Counted from the first letter of the stretch, positions 1 to 12,138 are shown. The stretch is DNA of 64,000 bases from Margaritifera margaritifera (GCA_029931535.1 JAQPZY010001692.1:2953001-3017000), one strand, 5' to 3'. Numbers and translations are program-made. The notes: generated by a model not told the origin, from the letters alone.

Positions 1-825
1 CCTTCATGATCTCCTCCAAGGAAGAGTGATTTAGATAGGCCCATGAGGCAGCAGAGGCACAAACCTCATGGGCTTGATGTTCATTAAAGAGAGGTCTCTA
101 TCGGGAAGGGAATAATAAGCTCTTTTGATTGAGGCGACAATCCACCGTGATAGTGGAGGCAGAAATATCAACAGAGCCCTTAAGAGGTAGGAAAAGACAT
201 TTCCGACCCTTTCTTTTCCCTTTTGAAGCTTTTAGATAGAAACGTAGTGCCCTAACTGGGCATAAAAGCCTATCTTGATCATCTCCAGTACAGATTCGAC
301 TGAGACTGGGAATCTTATAGGTGATGGGGCTACCACAGGTAACTGTTTTTTTTTTTTTTTTTTTGCTAAAATACCGGCTGACAATGGAGGGAAACGAATT
401 CATACTTGCCATTAAATCGGAGGCAGCCAGTGTCAACAGACAATGCATGAATCTCGCTGCGTCTTCTTGCAGATGCCAAAGCAAGTAAAAACACTGTCAC
501 AAGTGCGAGGTCCTGAAGGAAGCCTTGCTCAAAGTTTCATAGGGGGTTTTGGTTAAGGACCATAAAACACAAGATAGATTCCATCTGGGCATAAGAGAGC
601 GGGAGACAGGTCTCTGCAAGTCAAAATACTTCATGAGATCAGCAAGGTGCAAATCTGAACCGTTTGCTGAGCCCTGACGTAATTTAGGTGTGTTGGAAAT
701 GGCAGCTCTATAGCCCTTGATAGTTGATACTGAACATCTTTTCTTTTCTCTAATGGAATAAAAAGGAAATCAGTAACTGAAGTTACAGAGGGACAGCTAG
801 GATCAACATGTTTCCTACTGCACAA
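1..825 (-). pseudogene. DIRS tyrosine recombinase, broken, 3' end off the window
   Basis: The N-terminal half (825-631) shows the core-binding style VDPSCPSVTSVTDFL. The catalytic half (484-1) shows LLCPVRALRFYLKASK and, near 80-20, HEVCASAASWAYLNH, which corresponds to the His-x-x-Arg box of DIRS recombinases. The Arg of that box reads as Cys here (TGT in place of CGN), which would inactivate the enzyme and looks like CpG decay. A 17-19-base T run on the plus strand near 345-364 adds a Lys stretch and a frameshift. The catalytic Tyr would lie beyond position 1. Confidence 0.75.
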
Positions 826-1048
826 ATCACACTAGATTCTCCACCTGGCATCATAGACCTTGGATGGTGAAGCTCTCCTGGCCTGAATGATGCAACTGGC
901 AACCCAGCCAGAACACTTGTTCTGGCAGATAGATCGTCCAAGATGAGCCAAGCGTTAAGCTGGAGAATGTGTGGGTTGTTGTGTAGGAGGGAGCGCCTGT
1001 GTTGCAACAGAAGATCACTGAACCACGATTGTTGGGGCCATAATGGAG

Positions 1049-1949
1049 CTATGAGAATGATATGAGCAGTGGAAGTTCTGACTTACAGAACTTGAGGAAG
1101 CAGTCGGAACGGTGGGAAGGTGTACGCGAACAGACGATCCCACTGGACGCTGAATGCATCCACTGCCCAAGCTCTCTGGTCCAGGACCGGCGAGACATAA
1201 AAGGGAAGTCTGTTGTTGAGCCTGGTCGCAAATAAGTCCACAAGGGACTTCCCCATAGTGAGAAAAAGGATTCTGTTACATAGCAGTGAGAATCCATTCC
1301 ATGAGGACTGTTTTGCGTGACCTGGACAGACATCGGAGAAATGCTACGACTGACGTGTTGTCAAAGGAGGCCATGACACATCGAGCCCTTACTGTTGCAA
1401 TGCTAGAAATATGGCTTTCATTTCTAGGTTGTTATGTGGGGGAGTCCCGAGTCCAATGACCCTGCAGAATTATGTCCTCTGGTTCTAGGTGAGCACTCCA
1501 ACTGGAATCTAATGCGACGGCGAACAGATAGGAGTGGAGCTCAGGCACATGCATGGGGACCCTGGTCAGGAATCTGTTCCAATTCACCCACCAGCGCAAT
1601 GGTGATGAAAGTCTGGTCTTAGAGGAATCAAAGCTGATAGAGAATCTCTGTGTGGTTCCCACCTTGCGAGAAGGAGAAACTGTAGAGGGCGCATATGGAG
1701 ACGTCCTAAAGGAACCAGATCTGTAGCGGCATTCAAGGTTCCCAATAGGGATAGGTAAGGCAAGCAGACAACAATTTTTTTGCTCGTAGCACCTCTAGAA
1801 GTGCAGGGATTCAATCTATGTGATCCGGTGGAACCTGGACTAAGTTCTGGTTCACGAGGAAGTTCATCCCTACGTAAACTTAGATGGAACGAGTTCTGAC
1901 TTCTCAAGGTTGGGTAAAAAGAAAAAACCAACCAAGTTAGTGTGGACAA
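1049..1949 (-). pseudogene. DIRS RNase H and linker region, frameshifted
   Basis: Minus-strand reading gives LVPLGRLHMRPLQ and then, after a frameshift, LRWWVNWNRFL and LDSSWSAHL near 1660-1430. This is the arrangement of DIRS RNase H domains, where the usual Asp-Ala-Ser of the active site corresponds to LDSSWSAHL. Further downstream (1333-1049) LWGSPLWTYLRPGSTTDFP and later residues match the conserved segment between RNase H and recombinase (typically WG.P.VDLFATR.N..LP). At least two frameshifts separate the pieces. Confidence 0.7.
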
Positions 1950-2039
1950 ACAACAGAACAGATCCTGATGGAAGGACTCAACCTGTACATTATGGATCAG
2001 CTAGTTGTTAAAATACTGGAGAATAAGGGTTCGCAGTAA

Positions 2040-2390
2040 TCAGAGAGAGGACACTACAACTCCCACAACTTGGGTGAAGAATCTGGTTGCGGAAGCGATT
2101 CCGAATGGCAGAACCCAGAACTGAAAGACTTCCTGGTCCAAGCAAACCAAGAGGCATTTCCATCGGTTTAACAGGGGGAGATCGAAAATGATACACAATT
2201 TCCCACTTTTCTTGATGACGAGGAAGAATTGGGAGTAGAATGCAGGAGGCCGATTGTTCAGGAACCTCTTGACTGCCCCTTTCTGTAAAAGGGTGTGCAC
2301 CTCTTCCTTTAAATTCACCAAATTGGACTGAAAGAACATCAGGGTCCTTGATAGGAGGTTGTTCCTGAAACTGAAGTCGGTAACCCTCAC
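2040..2390 (-). pseudogene. DIRS reverse transcriptase fragment with internal deletion
   Basis: The reading frame carries EEVHTLLQKGAVKRF, FYSQFFLVIKKSGK, IIFDLPLLNR and FQFWVLPFGIASATRFFT, the recognisable RT blocks 1-2 and 4 of DIRS/gypsy-like polymerases. The segment between LLNR and the LPFG block is only about 16 residues instead of the usual 40-50, so the block holding the first catalytic Asp is deleted. No YxDD motif could be read downstream. It is a non-functional relic. Confidence 0.75.
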
Positions 2391-2690
2391 TTACAATAGA
2401 AAGGTCCCACCCATCATCCGTGGTACTTGACCAAGCCTATGAAAAGAGGCCTAGACAAGCACCTACAGGGACATTAGGAGAGGAATGCACGGCAAGAGAG
2501 GATGTGAGTCCCTAGGGCCATCCCCCCCCCCATGCCTTCCTTGGGAAAAGAAGGTGGGTTGGAGAAGTTCCTCCTGAGGACCTTACTTATGAGGAGGTCT
2601 CATTTGAGCTTGTGCATTGGACTGGGGCTGCATCTGTTTGAAGAATTTAGTGGGTGGCCCCTGGGGGCAATTCACCTTAGTGTGAAGGAT

Positions 2691-3788
2691 CTATGTTGAT
2701 GATCCTTCAAATCTTGTGAAGCCACAGTGGGGATGAGTCCTCCGAAGAGGCTCTCGGCTTCCAATGGAGCAGCCCTTAGAAGGTCTAAACGAAGTCGCTG
2801 AGAAGAGGTCTGCAGCCCTTAGAAGGTCTTTACTATGGTTAAGTAAGACCTTTGAGGAGTCCAGCACAATATCATGGTGGATGTTAGAAGTTCCACTGAC
2901 TAAAGCCATTGCAACAGACAGTGAATTCCGGGATGTCTTGGTCACAGCTTCCTGCATGTATTGTAATGCAGCTGGGTTCAGAGCAGCCTCCTTCAGCATA
3001 CTAAACGAAGTAGCCGAGAAGAGGTCTGCATGGGAAGCTATGGTGACCAGAAGTCGGCCTTTCTGCTCAAAGGCTTTGATTATTTTAATAGGAAGGCATG
3101 CCCAGGCTCCAATTATAATACCCACCTGAGATGCATCTGCATCCAACTGGGGAGGCTCAATAGGTCACTTCGGGAATGTACCTGGTAACTAGAGGCAGAG
3201 ACCAAGGTCTCAAAGTAGAGGGAGGGACTGACCACCCTCTACGCCGTCTAGCACAGGCTGGCCTGTGGAGAACCTCTGTGAACGTAAAGGGTGTTAGACT
3301 TCTCCTCCCTTTCAGGTGGAGGCAATCTACTCCTCGACTGTTAACTCTCTCATACAGGAGCGGCCTAACCTGACGAATGGTGCACTTTCTTCCTCGCGGA
3401 AGGCAGCTTCACGCTACTGTGAATGTGAGCAGTATTCGACTTCTCCCTTTCGGGGGGAGGCGATCTACTCCTCGAATGTTCACTCACTCCTAAGGAGAGG
3501 CCTTACTTGTCTCCAGACTCTTGAGATTGGTCCCATAGGCTCCTGGGACCCCGGAGTGTTCTTCTGAGCTGTAGAACTAGCCTTCTCATAGTGTGTTCCA
3601 GTCTGAGACTCTATAAGAGAAAAATCTGAAAATTCAGACAATGAGGCGGGTTGATGTTTCTTCTGCCCTCTATATGTACATATGGAATCGACTAGATTCC
3701 AGATTTCATTAGTCCATTTTGTGCAAATGGTACAATGATTCTTACATGTACACTTGAACATGTGAGGCAGTCTGGGTGAGTGTCCCAT
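2691..3788 (-). pseudogene. DIRS gag-like ORF1 remnant with internal duplications
   Basis: Minus-strand frames 3788-3480 (Cys-rich start, FKCTCKNHCTICTKW) and 3146-2691 occupy the position of the DIRS gag-like protein. Two internal duplications are visible: the sequence around 2785-2815 recurs at 3000-3035, and about 75 bases around 3295-3370 recur at 3435-3505 (shared GGCRATCTACTCCTCGA). Assignment rests mainly on position and composition, since DIRS ORF1 is poorly conserved. Confidence 0.45.
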
Positions 3789-3839
3789 GGGCCCTTCTTG
3801 TGGCCATACTTCCTACAGACTGTCCCGACATTGTTCTCT

Positions 3840-4790
3840 GAAATAAATGTTATCTGAACGAGAACAATAATAATAATAATAGTACTGTATTATTTTCTTC
3901 ATACGTAAAACTCACCTGTCTGTATTTACTGGGTGCTATATACACCCCAGTGTATTTGCACAAGGTAACCAATTGTTCCCTGAATTAAGAAGTTATCCGA
4001 AAGAGAATAATAATAATAATAATAATATTGTATTATTTCCACACGTGAAAACTCACCCGTTTGTATATACCGCATGCTATATCCACACCAGCTCATTTCA
4101 CCTGTCAGTGAATGTTCAAAGGTAAACATTGTTATATACATTACACACCTCATCGCACCTGTGTTTAATAAGGATTAGACATTCAGTTGTTTAAAACTAT
4201 TGCTCTCTAGCGGCAATTCAGACGCACATAACAACAATGTGACATGTCACACGTGGTATTTAAATACAATGGTGAATTAGAAAAAACACCGAATTGATGT
4301 TTGATCAATTATTTTTTTATTAAGGAAATTATGAATTCCTGTCTTCTTAATTGCGTTCGGGCATATGATGCGTTATAACTAACACACAAGACTTACCCAT
4401 GAACCAAATGTATTTGAAAACTAAGAGATGGTGTACCCTAACCCCTAAAGGCTGGATACAACGTGGTAACCCAAGAAGAAATTTCCAGAACACAATACTG
4501 AAAAGGGCCAGGTGCAACCGGCCTTAAAAATAGAAGACAAGACGGATGAATGTAACACTAGATGAAATAAAGCTGAAAGGAGAACCAAACGTGGTTTAAA
4601 CTCGTAACAAGCAATTTTCCTCTGGTCACGTTATGAACGACACAACCATTTAACATTGCGTCCTTGAAAAAGATGAATGTTCCCGCAGGCGCGGAGAGGT
4701 GCACGAGTGTGCCGTGTCTTATTGACAAAAATTCTCCACTCTGTGGGAGGATGTATTCACATCAAACAGACGAGATTTTTTCGAAACAAA
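3840..4790 (-). repeat. DIRS end region with subrepeats; copy 1 of a dispersed pair
   Basis: Non-coding sequence upstream of the gag-like frame. It begins with two diverged tandem copies of about 120-140 bp (3840-3965 and 3966-4110), each with an (AAT)n run and then CGTRAAAACTCACC. From about 3998 it is homologous to 36776-37440 in the same orientation: shared words include CACACGTGAAA, TTGATGTTTGATCAATTAT, CCGTGTCTTATTGACAA and GATGTATTCACATC. A repeated end region beside DIRS domains suggests it is the element's terminal sequence. Confidence 0.6.
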
Positions 4791-4799
4791 AAAGTAATA

Positions 4800-5370
4800 A
4801 GCTATATAATAGTGATAGGGTATTGTATTGCTGCTATTAAAGTCTAGGACATATGCATTGATAGTGACCAGTAGAACAAATGTGTGAGGACTGGAGTTTC
4901 ACTGATCCATCTGAAACCTCACTGATCTCAGATTACCGGTAGCAGATTAGCACCAATTTCATGCCTATATATCAACATGCTAAATTTAGTTAAATCTATA
5001 ATTCAAATGTGCTTGAAAAAAATGCAACGTTATTTAAGAGGCACCATATGAGGTGTTCATCAGATATATCAACAAGCTGAATTTGATACAATTCTTTTTT
5101 TATACATGTACTTGTTGGTGTTATCATGCTCACAAGCCTGTATAGCTGAAAGCCATAGTCAAGACCTTTGACCTTAAAATCAATTTCATACTGTAATTAT
5201 AGTTGGGTATTGCCAGAATTTTGTTATTTTGCTATACTGCAATACAGGACAGTGTACTGTTATACTTATTGCAATATAGTGGGAAAATCTAAAGATACTA
5301 GTGCAAAATAATATTAAAGAGTGAACAAGAAGTTAAAGTTTCATATAACTTTAAGTTCTTTTAACTCTCT
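4800..5370. other. No gene seen; AT-rich, possible hAT end
   Basis: No coding frame or splice-flanked exon was recognised. The stretch 5210-5285 is rich in TATTGC/GCAATA words (GCTATACTGCAATACAG, TATTGCAATATAG), the type of sub-terminal repetition common in hAT elements, but no clean terminus was found. Confidence 0.3.
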
Positions 5371-5598
5371 TTAAGTGAGCAATTCTTGGGATATGTCCTT
5401 ATATGCAGGCAAGTCCAAGCTACATGAGACAGGCTCCTGTTTTAATTCTGATCTTCTAAACTTGGTAGTGATGATGAGATAATGTTGATGAATGTGGACA
5501 GTCAAGTTCATCATGCCACTCATGAACTTCACTTTTGCATTACATTCCCAACAAATGGAGAGGTTAACAAGTAATACTCTATCCAAAAATGCTGACAA
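5371..5598 (-). pseudogene. BED-type zinc finger fragment, hAT/ZBED-like
   Basis: The frame contains CWECNAKVKFMSGMMNLTVH followed by IHQHY, a C-x2-C ... H-x3-H pattern with the Leu-rich spacing of BED fingers. BED fingers are the N-terminal DNA-binding part of hAT transposases and of the domesticated ZBED proteins. No downstream catalytic or dimerisation domain could be read in any frame, so it is probably a transposase relic. A short genuine ZBED exon cannot be excluded. Confidence 0.4.
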
Positions 5599-6023
5599 AA
5601 GAATAATTTGGCCTTTTTATCTGGCACCAGCTCATACAAGACTTCAAGCTCCATGTCTGCCATTTAAGGTTGTTACTTTGCAACCGGAAGGATATAACAT
5701 GCAATTAAACCATCTTCTCTGTGGACACATCTTTCAGAGATCTTTTAGAGTTTTAGAACACACACTGAAAGAGGCAACAGCTTCAAACGAAACAAATGAA
5801 TGCTGAATTAGAAATTTCATCTGTATACCATTTACAGAAATTCTGCAAAAACTGATTCATTGGTAATGTACTACAGAACACATACCGGCAGGATATACTA
5901 GCAAAACTGCATGCCCCTAATTGGAATACAACTAAATACATAATCTGGTCAAAATTGATTTGTATATCTGACCAAGTCACTGTGTTCATAAACCTCAATG
6001 AAGTACAAAAATGCAAGCAATGA

Positions 6024-6100
6024 CTAGGGGTGAAACGATATGACTGTGCCATGTATCGATATGTATCATGGTACACAACCCATGATACAATACATATCAA
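6024..6100 (+). repeat. hAT-like terminal sequence
   Basis: TAGGGGTGAAACGATATG followed by alternating TATCGATATGTATCATGG and ATGATACAATACATATC. hAT ends commonly start YAGGGGTGNAACGATAC and carry GATACGTATC-type subterminal repeats. The opposite end and an 8-bp target duplication were not found, so only a fragment is claimed. Confidence 0.4.
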
Positions 6101-6129
6101 TGAAGATAATGAATAAAGAGGCAAACAAT

Positions 6130-7320
6130 TAATAATTATCCATAGTCATTAAAGATTAAAAGTAACTTTTGTACAGTAAGTATCATTTTGTATTGATTTT
6201 CTACCTTTAGTGTCGATGTGAGTATCAAAATCAAACTATTATTGAAGCAACTTTTGATTTGGCCCAGGGTCAGTCAGGTCTGGTTTGTCAAAACTACATA
6301 ACAAAAGTTTAGACATGTTGATGATCAGGCCTGCACCATTTTCATTCAGAACCATCAAATATTGCAAGAAAGTATTCTGGTGAAAACCCCATGTCATTCC
6401 CTCTATTCATACAAGAGGAATACAGAGCAGATATAAGATTTTCTGAATGGCCACCAGCGTTGCATCTTGCAGGATCAAAATTAGCAGTAGTCCGCTAGCC
6501 TGAGGCTAGTAACTTTCTTGTCAGACTAGTAGTTTTCATAATTTAAATAGTCTGATGGCTAGTAACTCTAAATATGCCTGACTTTGTTTTATTGAAAGAA
6601 TTAGTAAAGATTCAGCAGGACTAGTAAATTTCTCAATCTACCAGCCAATCTTCTCAATCTACTAGTCCTTCTGGCTATAAAGAAGCAACACAGAAGACAC
6701 AGTGAACTAAGTCATCTAAATCTAAATGAAATTGCAATGGACTTGAGTACATTTTTTCATTATTACAATGAAAAATCAAATGAATGTAAGTGTTATTTTC
6801 CGTTTATGTTCAAACTCAGTACAAATATAAATGTTCCTTTAGTACTGATGACAGATTGTACAAAAAGCAGTAACTTGATCAGTTAAAGGTGGGGACAATC
6901 TCAACAATTTCTCAGGGAAGAGATTTGTTCACAATCAAAATCACATGGACAGTTTAATTAAATTTGGAGATGGTGATTGCAGTTCTCTGGAATTTGTGAT
7001 ACGAATATATGCCTGACATGTCCAACAGGACTGACTTTTTGACTGACTATAAAATGCCCAAATCAGCAATCATAACACCTTACAGATTTTCTACAAAATT
7101 CCATCTCAGATATACTTTGATGGAGTAATGCAGCATAAAAGGGGGAAATCGCCAGAAAATGGCACACACTGATGTGTGCCAAAACAGAACTATGTCAAAA
7201 GTATTATGAAACCTTTATGGAATTATTAGCACAAAATATATTTTAAAAAAGTTCTCTAAAGCTTGAAAAAAGAAACTTGGGAATGTTTCAGCCAAGAATA
7301 AGTCATCTCAGCCATCACAG
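6130..7320. other. No gene seen
   Basis: AT-rich non-coding sequence. The only local structure is a set of CTAGT/ACTAG words at 6490-6665 (CCGCTAGCCTGAGGCTAGTA and four further ACTAGT/CTAGTA copies), an old short repeat cluster. No exon with splice sites and no transposon protein was recognised. Confidence 0.4.
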
Positions 7321-7328
7321 TCAAACAG

Positions 7329-7399
7329 TGTTTACAATTGATGTCATGTGCACATCACTATGATTGTGTGTGATGTGCACATGACATCAATTGTAAACA
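7329..7399. repeat. Perfect 30-bp inverted repeat (hairpin)
   Basis: The left arm 7329-7358 and right arm 7370-7399 are exact reverse complements around an 11-base loop (7359-7369). The arms contain GATGTCATGTGCACATCAC and its complement. In an old, diverged landscape, perfect arms indicate a recent origin or selection. It could be a small foldback element end or a hairpin RNA precursor. Confidence 0.9.
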
Positions 7400-7629
7400 A
7401 GAAACATGCAATTCCTAAGTGTTTTTCCCGATCATTGGCAGAAAGGCTAGAGCGGGTTCTGATTGTAGCCATGGGTGAATGCAGAGGTAATGTATTAGAC
7501 TGGTCTCTTATAGGCAGTATGCCAGAAAAGTCACATGTAAAGAATGCAACAATGTTGGAACTGGCAATCTCACAATTGAAATGGGATTATGCTGTGAATA
7601 TAAATGCATTTGCCAAATGTTTTTAGCAT

Positions 7630-8600
7630 AGAGTATGGTATATACTTGAAATTAGAAAGTGTTGATGTCATTTTGTACTTGCCACATTATGACTCCGAAG
7701 GTTGCCAGAGAGCAACCAGTTGACAATTTTCACTCGCCAATTCTGAATGTTTAGTCACAAATGTGACCATTTTAGTCACAACTTGGAGCACCAAAACATT
7801 AACAAACTGTTGACGATGACAACACAGGAAAAGTAACTGCTATGTCTTTCTTCCCACTAACAAGAGCTCAACAAAAATCACGCATAATTTCACATTTTAG
7901 AAAAATACTTCTATACATCTTACAACTGATACAATTTATACCTAAAATTATTAGTCAAAGCCCCATTCACAATCACCCAAGAAAATACAGAGCATTGGAA
8001 GTTATAAATAATTCAAAAGGATGACAAAGTTAAGGGTTAGTGTGCTATTCTTTGATTATTATCACAGGGATTTCCTTTCAGCTGAGGGCCCAGATCCTTG
8101 CTGCAGCAATCAGCTGCCTCGATGCACTTGTTTTGACCCCCTTATGTCCCCGGGACGTAGCATATTTTGATAGAGTTTCTTGTGTTTTGTTTCCGAGTAT
8201 CTAATCAAAATATACAAGATAAAAGGCTCTGTCCTCACATTAACATCTTTTCAATCAATGATCATCAATTGCCCCCAGTCAGTACACACGCAGATACTGA
8301 AACAGGTTAGACATTATTAGACATAATACCCAAATCACACACATAATTCCTCAGATGTGTGACGCCAAATTGCACAGTAAGGGGTTATCAAGAATTGCTG
8401 GAACTTAGATCAAATAAAAGATTTACTGCTATTTTTATTAAGTCTTTGTGTTATTTAAGTCTTCTTTGTTGTCTATTTGGTTTAGCAAGTTGTAAATTTG
8501 CACTTTGATTTAATGATGTCCAATGAGTTTTGTTTCAGTGGTATAAATTAAACATATTGGCATTAGGCCTAAGTGACTTTTGTGCTAGTAATCAAGCAAT
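7630..8600. other. No gene seen
   Basis: AT-rich intergenic sequence without recognisable coding, RNA gene or transposon protein. Frames longer than 60 codons have no homology I recognise. Confidence 0.4.
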
Positions 8601-8614
8601 CTTCATCAATTAAC

Positions 8615-8735
8615 TTCAGTTAGACAGTGGTATATATTCCTGATTATTAAGTTGAGTTGGACAGTGGTACATATTCCTGATTATTAAGCTCAGTTAACTA
8701 CTGGTAATTATTCCTGATTATTTAGCTGAGGATTA
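8615..8735. repeat. Short tandem repeat, about 46-bp unit x ~2.5
   Basis: The words CAGTGGTAYATATTCCTGATT and ATTAAGYTSAGTT recur at 8624, 8671 and (diverged) 8700, giving a unit of about 46-50 bp. Confidence 0.6.
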
Positions 8736-8779
8736 TTTTTAATTATTTTTTGAGTATCCAGAGTGGTCATTGAGTCCAC

Positions 8780-10320
8780 TTTATCTGCAATTTTTAAAAT
8801 AACGTCCGTCAACTAGCCTGCCTGAAATGCGAGAGAAGTCTTAGATGCAACTTCAGAATGAGGCTGAGAAATTAAGGTAAGTGACAGTTAGAGGTCAAAG
8901 AAGAGACAATGGCAGTCAAATTTGGTAGAGAAATTCCCTTCCAGAAATGAAACATAATTTCAGTTGTAACAATTTTTTGCCATACGTGTCAGTTTTTAAT
9001 CTTTGTAATAAATATATTTTAAATGAATTGTAATTTATACATATCACAATTCTCACATTTACAACACTAAAATGCCCTGACAGTGTGTCTATCTTCGTGC
9101 TCATCTCCAATTGCTTTTCTCTGTACAGCATACATACTTTTAATCAAAACATCAATTTTTTGCAACAAAATGGTTCTGTTCACATACATCACAAATACAA
9201 ATCAGTTTTCTTTTATCCTTTCTCTGCCTCTCCAATGCAGATATGGAAAATCTCTCTCTCTCTCTGTGCAAAACAACATTAAAAACCGATGTTGTTTTAC
9301 TCTTAAAATGTAAAAAAAAAAATGGTGCTAAATTGTTGTATTGCATAATATATAGCTCATAACATATTTAATTTTTACAACTGGGCTGGGACTCAGTGAT
9401 TTGGTTGGGGACTCCCAGGATTTTCCTTGGGACTCCCCATTTTGGGAGCCAGAAGTCCTTGACACAATTTTCAAAATCAAGGGAAATCCCTATAATCATA
9501 TTGACATTTGATTGCTAAAGTGTACAAAAACTAATGAGGACTAGATAGAGAATTTACTTAATAACATTTATGAATCATTACAGCTATTTAAAAAATGCTA
9601 ATACAGCTCTACCCAAAACAAGACTGAAAGGGGAAAGGTGGGGGTGGGGTAACAAGCCATTTCTATCCACCCAATACACAACAATTTGTCTCAACACCGT
9701 TTCAGACACAAATGCAAATGTGTTACATTTGTTGTCAATCAAGGACATGTAATACCAGAAAAGCGTAATGTTCAAGTACAATACAAATCATACCGACTCG
9801 TGATTTCATTTAAACTTTTTGAACATACATACACCTTTGGTTTGTGTTTACAAAATATGGCAGAAAAACTGCCTTCCATTTCATACGCGTACTTAAGACA
9901 TCAATGAAGCTATTGCCTTTGCAGGAAGTGCAATAACAAATGTTTCATCAATAATAGCTATCTTACCTGTTCAATATTTAAATTTTCCGTAACAAGAAGG
10001 CAACTTTGTGAAACACGTTATTTTTTCAACTCTGCTGCGAGGCTTTCAGGAAACCCTTCGCCATTTCTTTGCTCATGTGACCCGATGAACCAATCACAGA
10101 TCGAGGCTCATGTTCAAAAATAGATTTCATTGACGCAAACAAGTTTATATTTAGTACTTTATACGCCATGGCTTGCTCACAGTAAGGAAAGCAAGTCGTG
10201 TGACTTAAACGGTACAATTAATCGATCCCCAAGGGACTGTGTGTAAGTGAGAATTTACCTTGTGTTTGCTTCGTGTCACACTTAATTTGAATCTATCCAT
10301 CATATCTATAAATGATAATA
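8780..10320. other. No gene seen
   Basis: AT-rich non-coding sequence. A short cluster of GGGACTCC words at 9388-9440 (GGGACTCAG, GGGACTCCC, GGGACTCCCC) is the only local pattern noticed. No exon or transposon domain recognised. Confidence 0.4.
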
Positions 10321-10329
10321 GTACATCTT

Positions 10330-10330
<1 letters not shown>

Positions 10331-10392
<62 letters not shown>
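10331..10392. repeat. (CTAT)n microsatellite
   Basis: Uninterrupted tetranucleotide run of about 15 units. Confidence 0.95.
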
Positions 10393-10845
10393 GAAATTAT
10401 AATTTGTGACCATATATAACATGACCCTGTAGAAGGGCCAGATATTTTTTTTATGAAAAGCGCGAATTACTCACAATAAACTTAAATATAAGTGACCTTT
10501 TTGTTCTTAGATCAATGTAAATCACACAAGGACATATAATGAATGTAGATTTTTATCAAATCATTTTGCCGCTTAAGGAGCCTGATAAAACATCTTTAAA
10601 TCATTATTCAACTTGAAATAAATATTTTAAACATTATATAGCTTGAAGTCAGATTTAGCTATAAAAAAAAAAAAGAATCACGCGAGTTACTCGTTTACGT
10701 CAGCTACCTTGGACAATATCAAGTTGCCGACAAAAAGCAATAACCTAATTGTGACTTTTGTAATACATAAAACAATAAATGTGGAACTCGAATGGCCCAC
10801 AACAGTGCAAGAAAACTAACCTAACCCAAAGGTGACGGTCGGACG

Positions 10846-10890
10846 TACAGGGGCTCGTATCGTTGCTTGCAATTTACCTATAAATAATAC

Positions 10891-10973
<83 letters not shown>
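10846..10973 (+). repeat. Fragment of the 53143-type foldback element, then (TA)n(CA)n
   Basis: ACAGGGGCTCGTATCGTTGC at 10847 matches the terminus of the palindromic element at 53143 (ACAGGGGCTCGTATTGTTGC). Similarity continues for about 45 bases to ATAATACAT and then dissolves into a (TA)n run (10893-10958) and (CA)n (10959-10973). The microsatellite appears to have grown from the ATATAATA part of the element. Confidence 0.7.
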
Positions 10974-11099
10974 TATAGTCCCCTACCGCTATTGCAGTGG
11001 GCATTTACAGAAAAAGACTTGAAATGTGTTTAGCGAACACGAATACCCCGCCACCATGAAACCAAACATACTTAACAAACTGACCAAACGGAAGCTTAA

Positions 11100-11480
11100 C
11101 TAAAGTTACTGATAAAGCAAGAAATATAGGATTAAATGACCTATTTTTTGTAGTATGGTGTTGTACTCGCCAAGATGCATTTACATACAAAGGTAATTGA
11201 CTCTGCGGCTAACAATTCGTCAGACACTGCCCTAAATATAGCACCAAAACAAATATAGGTCACACAGACCTACTTTTGGTGCAGTACAGTTGTACTCACT
11301 AAGACGAATACACATATAAAGCTGCATTACTCTGGGATGCACACCGTCTGAGAAACTTACCTAAACGCAAAACTAAACGGAATTAACTGAAGCGTGAAAT
11401 TTAGGTCGCAGTGACCAACGTTAATGGAATGGTGTTACATTCACCGAGATGTAGTTAGGTTGTTGGTGTGCATCTTTGCA
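11100..11480. repeat. Three diverged copies of a ~130-150-bp repeat
   Basis: Related blocks start near 11149 (GGTGTTGTACTCGCCAAGAT), 11276 (AGTTGTACTCACTAAGACG) and 11433 (GGTGTTACATTCACCGAGAT). A further TTACTCTGGG...GTCTGAGAAAC block occurs at 11327 and 11577. Copies are strongly diverged and the family was not recognised. Confidence 0.5.
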
Positions 11481-11579
11481 GACGACACCTGATTTGTTTG
11501 GGCAACGCCTGATTTAAGATCGGAATTGTTTTCAAATCCCAATGGACTCAGGTATTAAGGAGTTTAATTAATTACATTA

Positions 11580-12100
11580 CTCTGGGCATACAGTGTCTGA
11601 GAAACCGACCAATACCAAAAACCACGCGTACCATACTTCAGTAGTATACATATGCGAGTCATAAACCATCAGCGATTTAAATTTTAGGAATCGATAGTAC
11701 AATGTACAGAAATTGAGTTTGTTAACTACTGTGTGCCCAGACTTTTAGTTAATTTCTGGGAACAAATTGATAGTAGGATCTTTAAAAACTATGTTTCTTA
11801 ACCTCTCTACGATCAGATTTTGGTTTAATATGTTTAAACAAATCGATGGTACGATGTTTATACATTGGATTTAATTACTACTTATAGATATGCGGGTCTT
11901 AGAGCTATGGTGCTGGACCACAGAATGATCGGATTAAACACATTGCAATATCATGAGTGGTCTTATTATGTTTACGTACCCCCATGGTACATTATTAATG
12001 ATCTAGCAGCATTGCTGGCGCTCACCTTTGGCTCTAACAATGTCATCGTACTTATACACTAAGTGTCTATAAAATAGATTATGTAGTAATATTTAAGAAG
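11580..12100. other. No gene seen
   Basis: A 65-codon frame at 11865-12062 has no recognised similarity and no splice context. It lies between the repeat above and the Polinton relic and may belong to either. Confidence 0.3.
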
Positions 12101-12106
12101 CTGTCT

Positions 12107-12138
<32 letters not shown>

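Larger units (their letters stand above)
1..3840 (-). mobile_element. Decayed DIRS-type (tyrosine recombinase) retrotransposon
   Basis: Read on the minus strand, fragments of all DIRS domains appear in the expected order: gag-like (about 3790-2690), reverse transcriptase (2390-2040), RNase H (1949-1430), a linker region (1333-1049) and tyrosine recombinase (825 to the window edge). DIRS elements copy through RNA but integrate with a tyrosine recombinase, so they leave no LTR-type target duplication. Every domain is frameshifted or carries stops, so the copy is dead. The element enters from the left edge, and its repeat-bearing end lies at 3840-4790. Confidence 0.85.
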
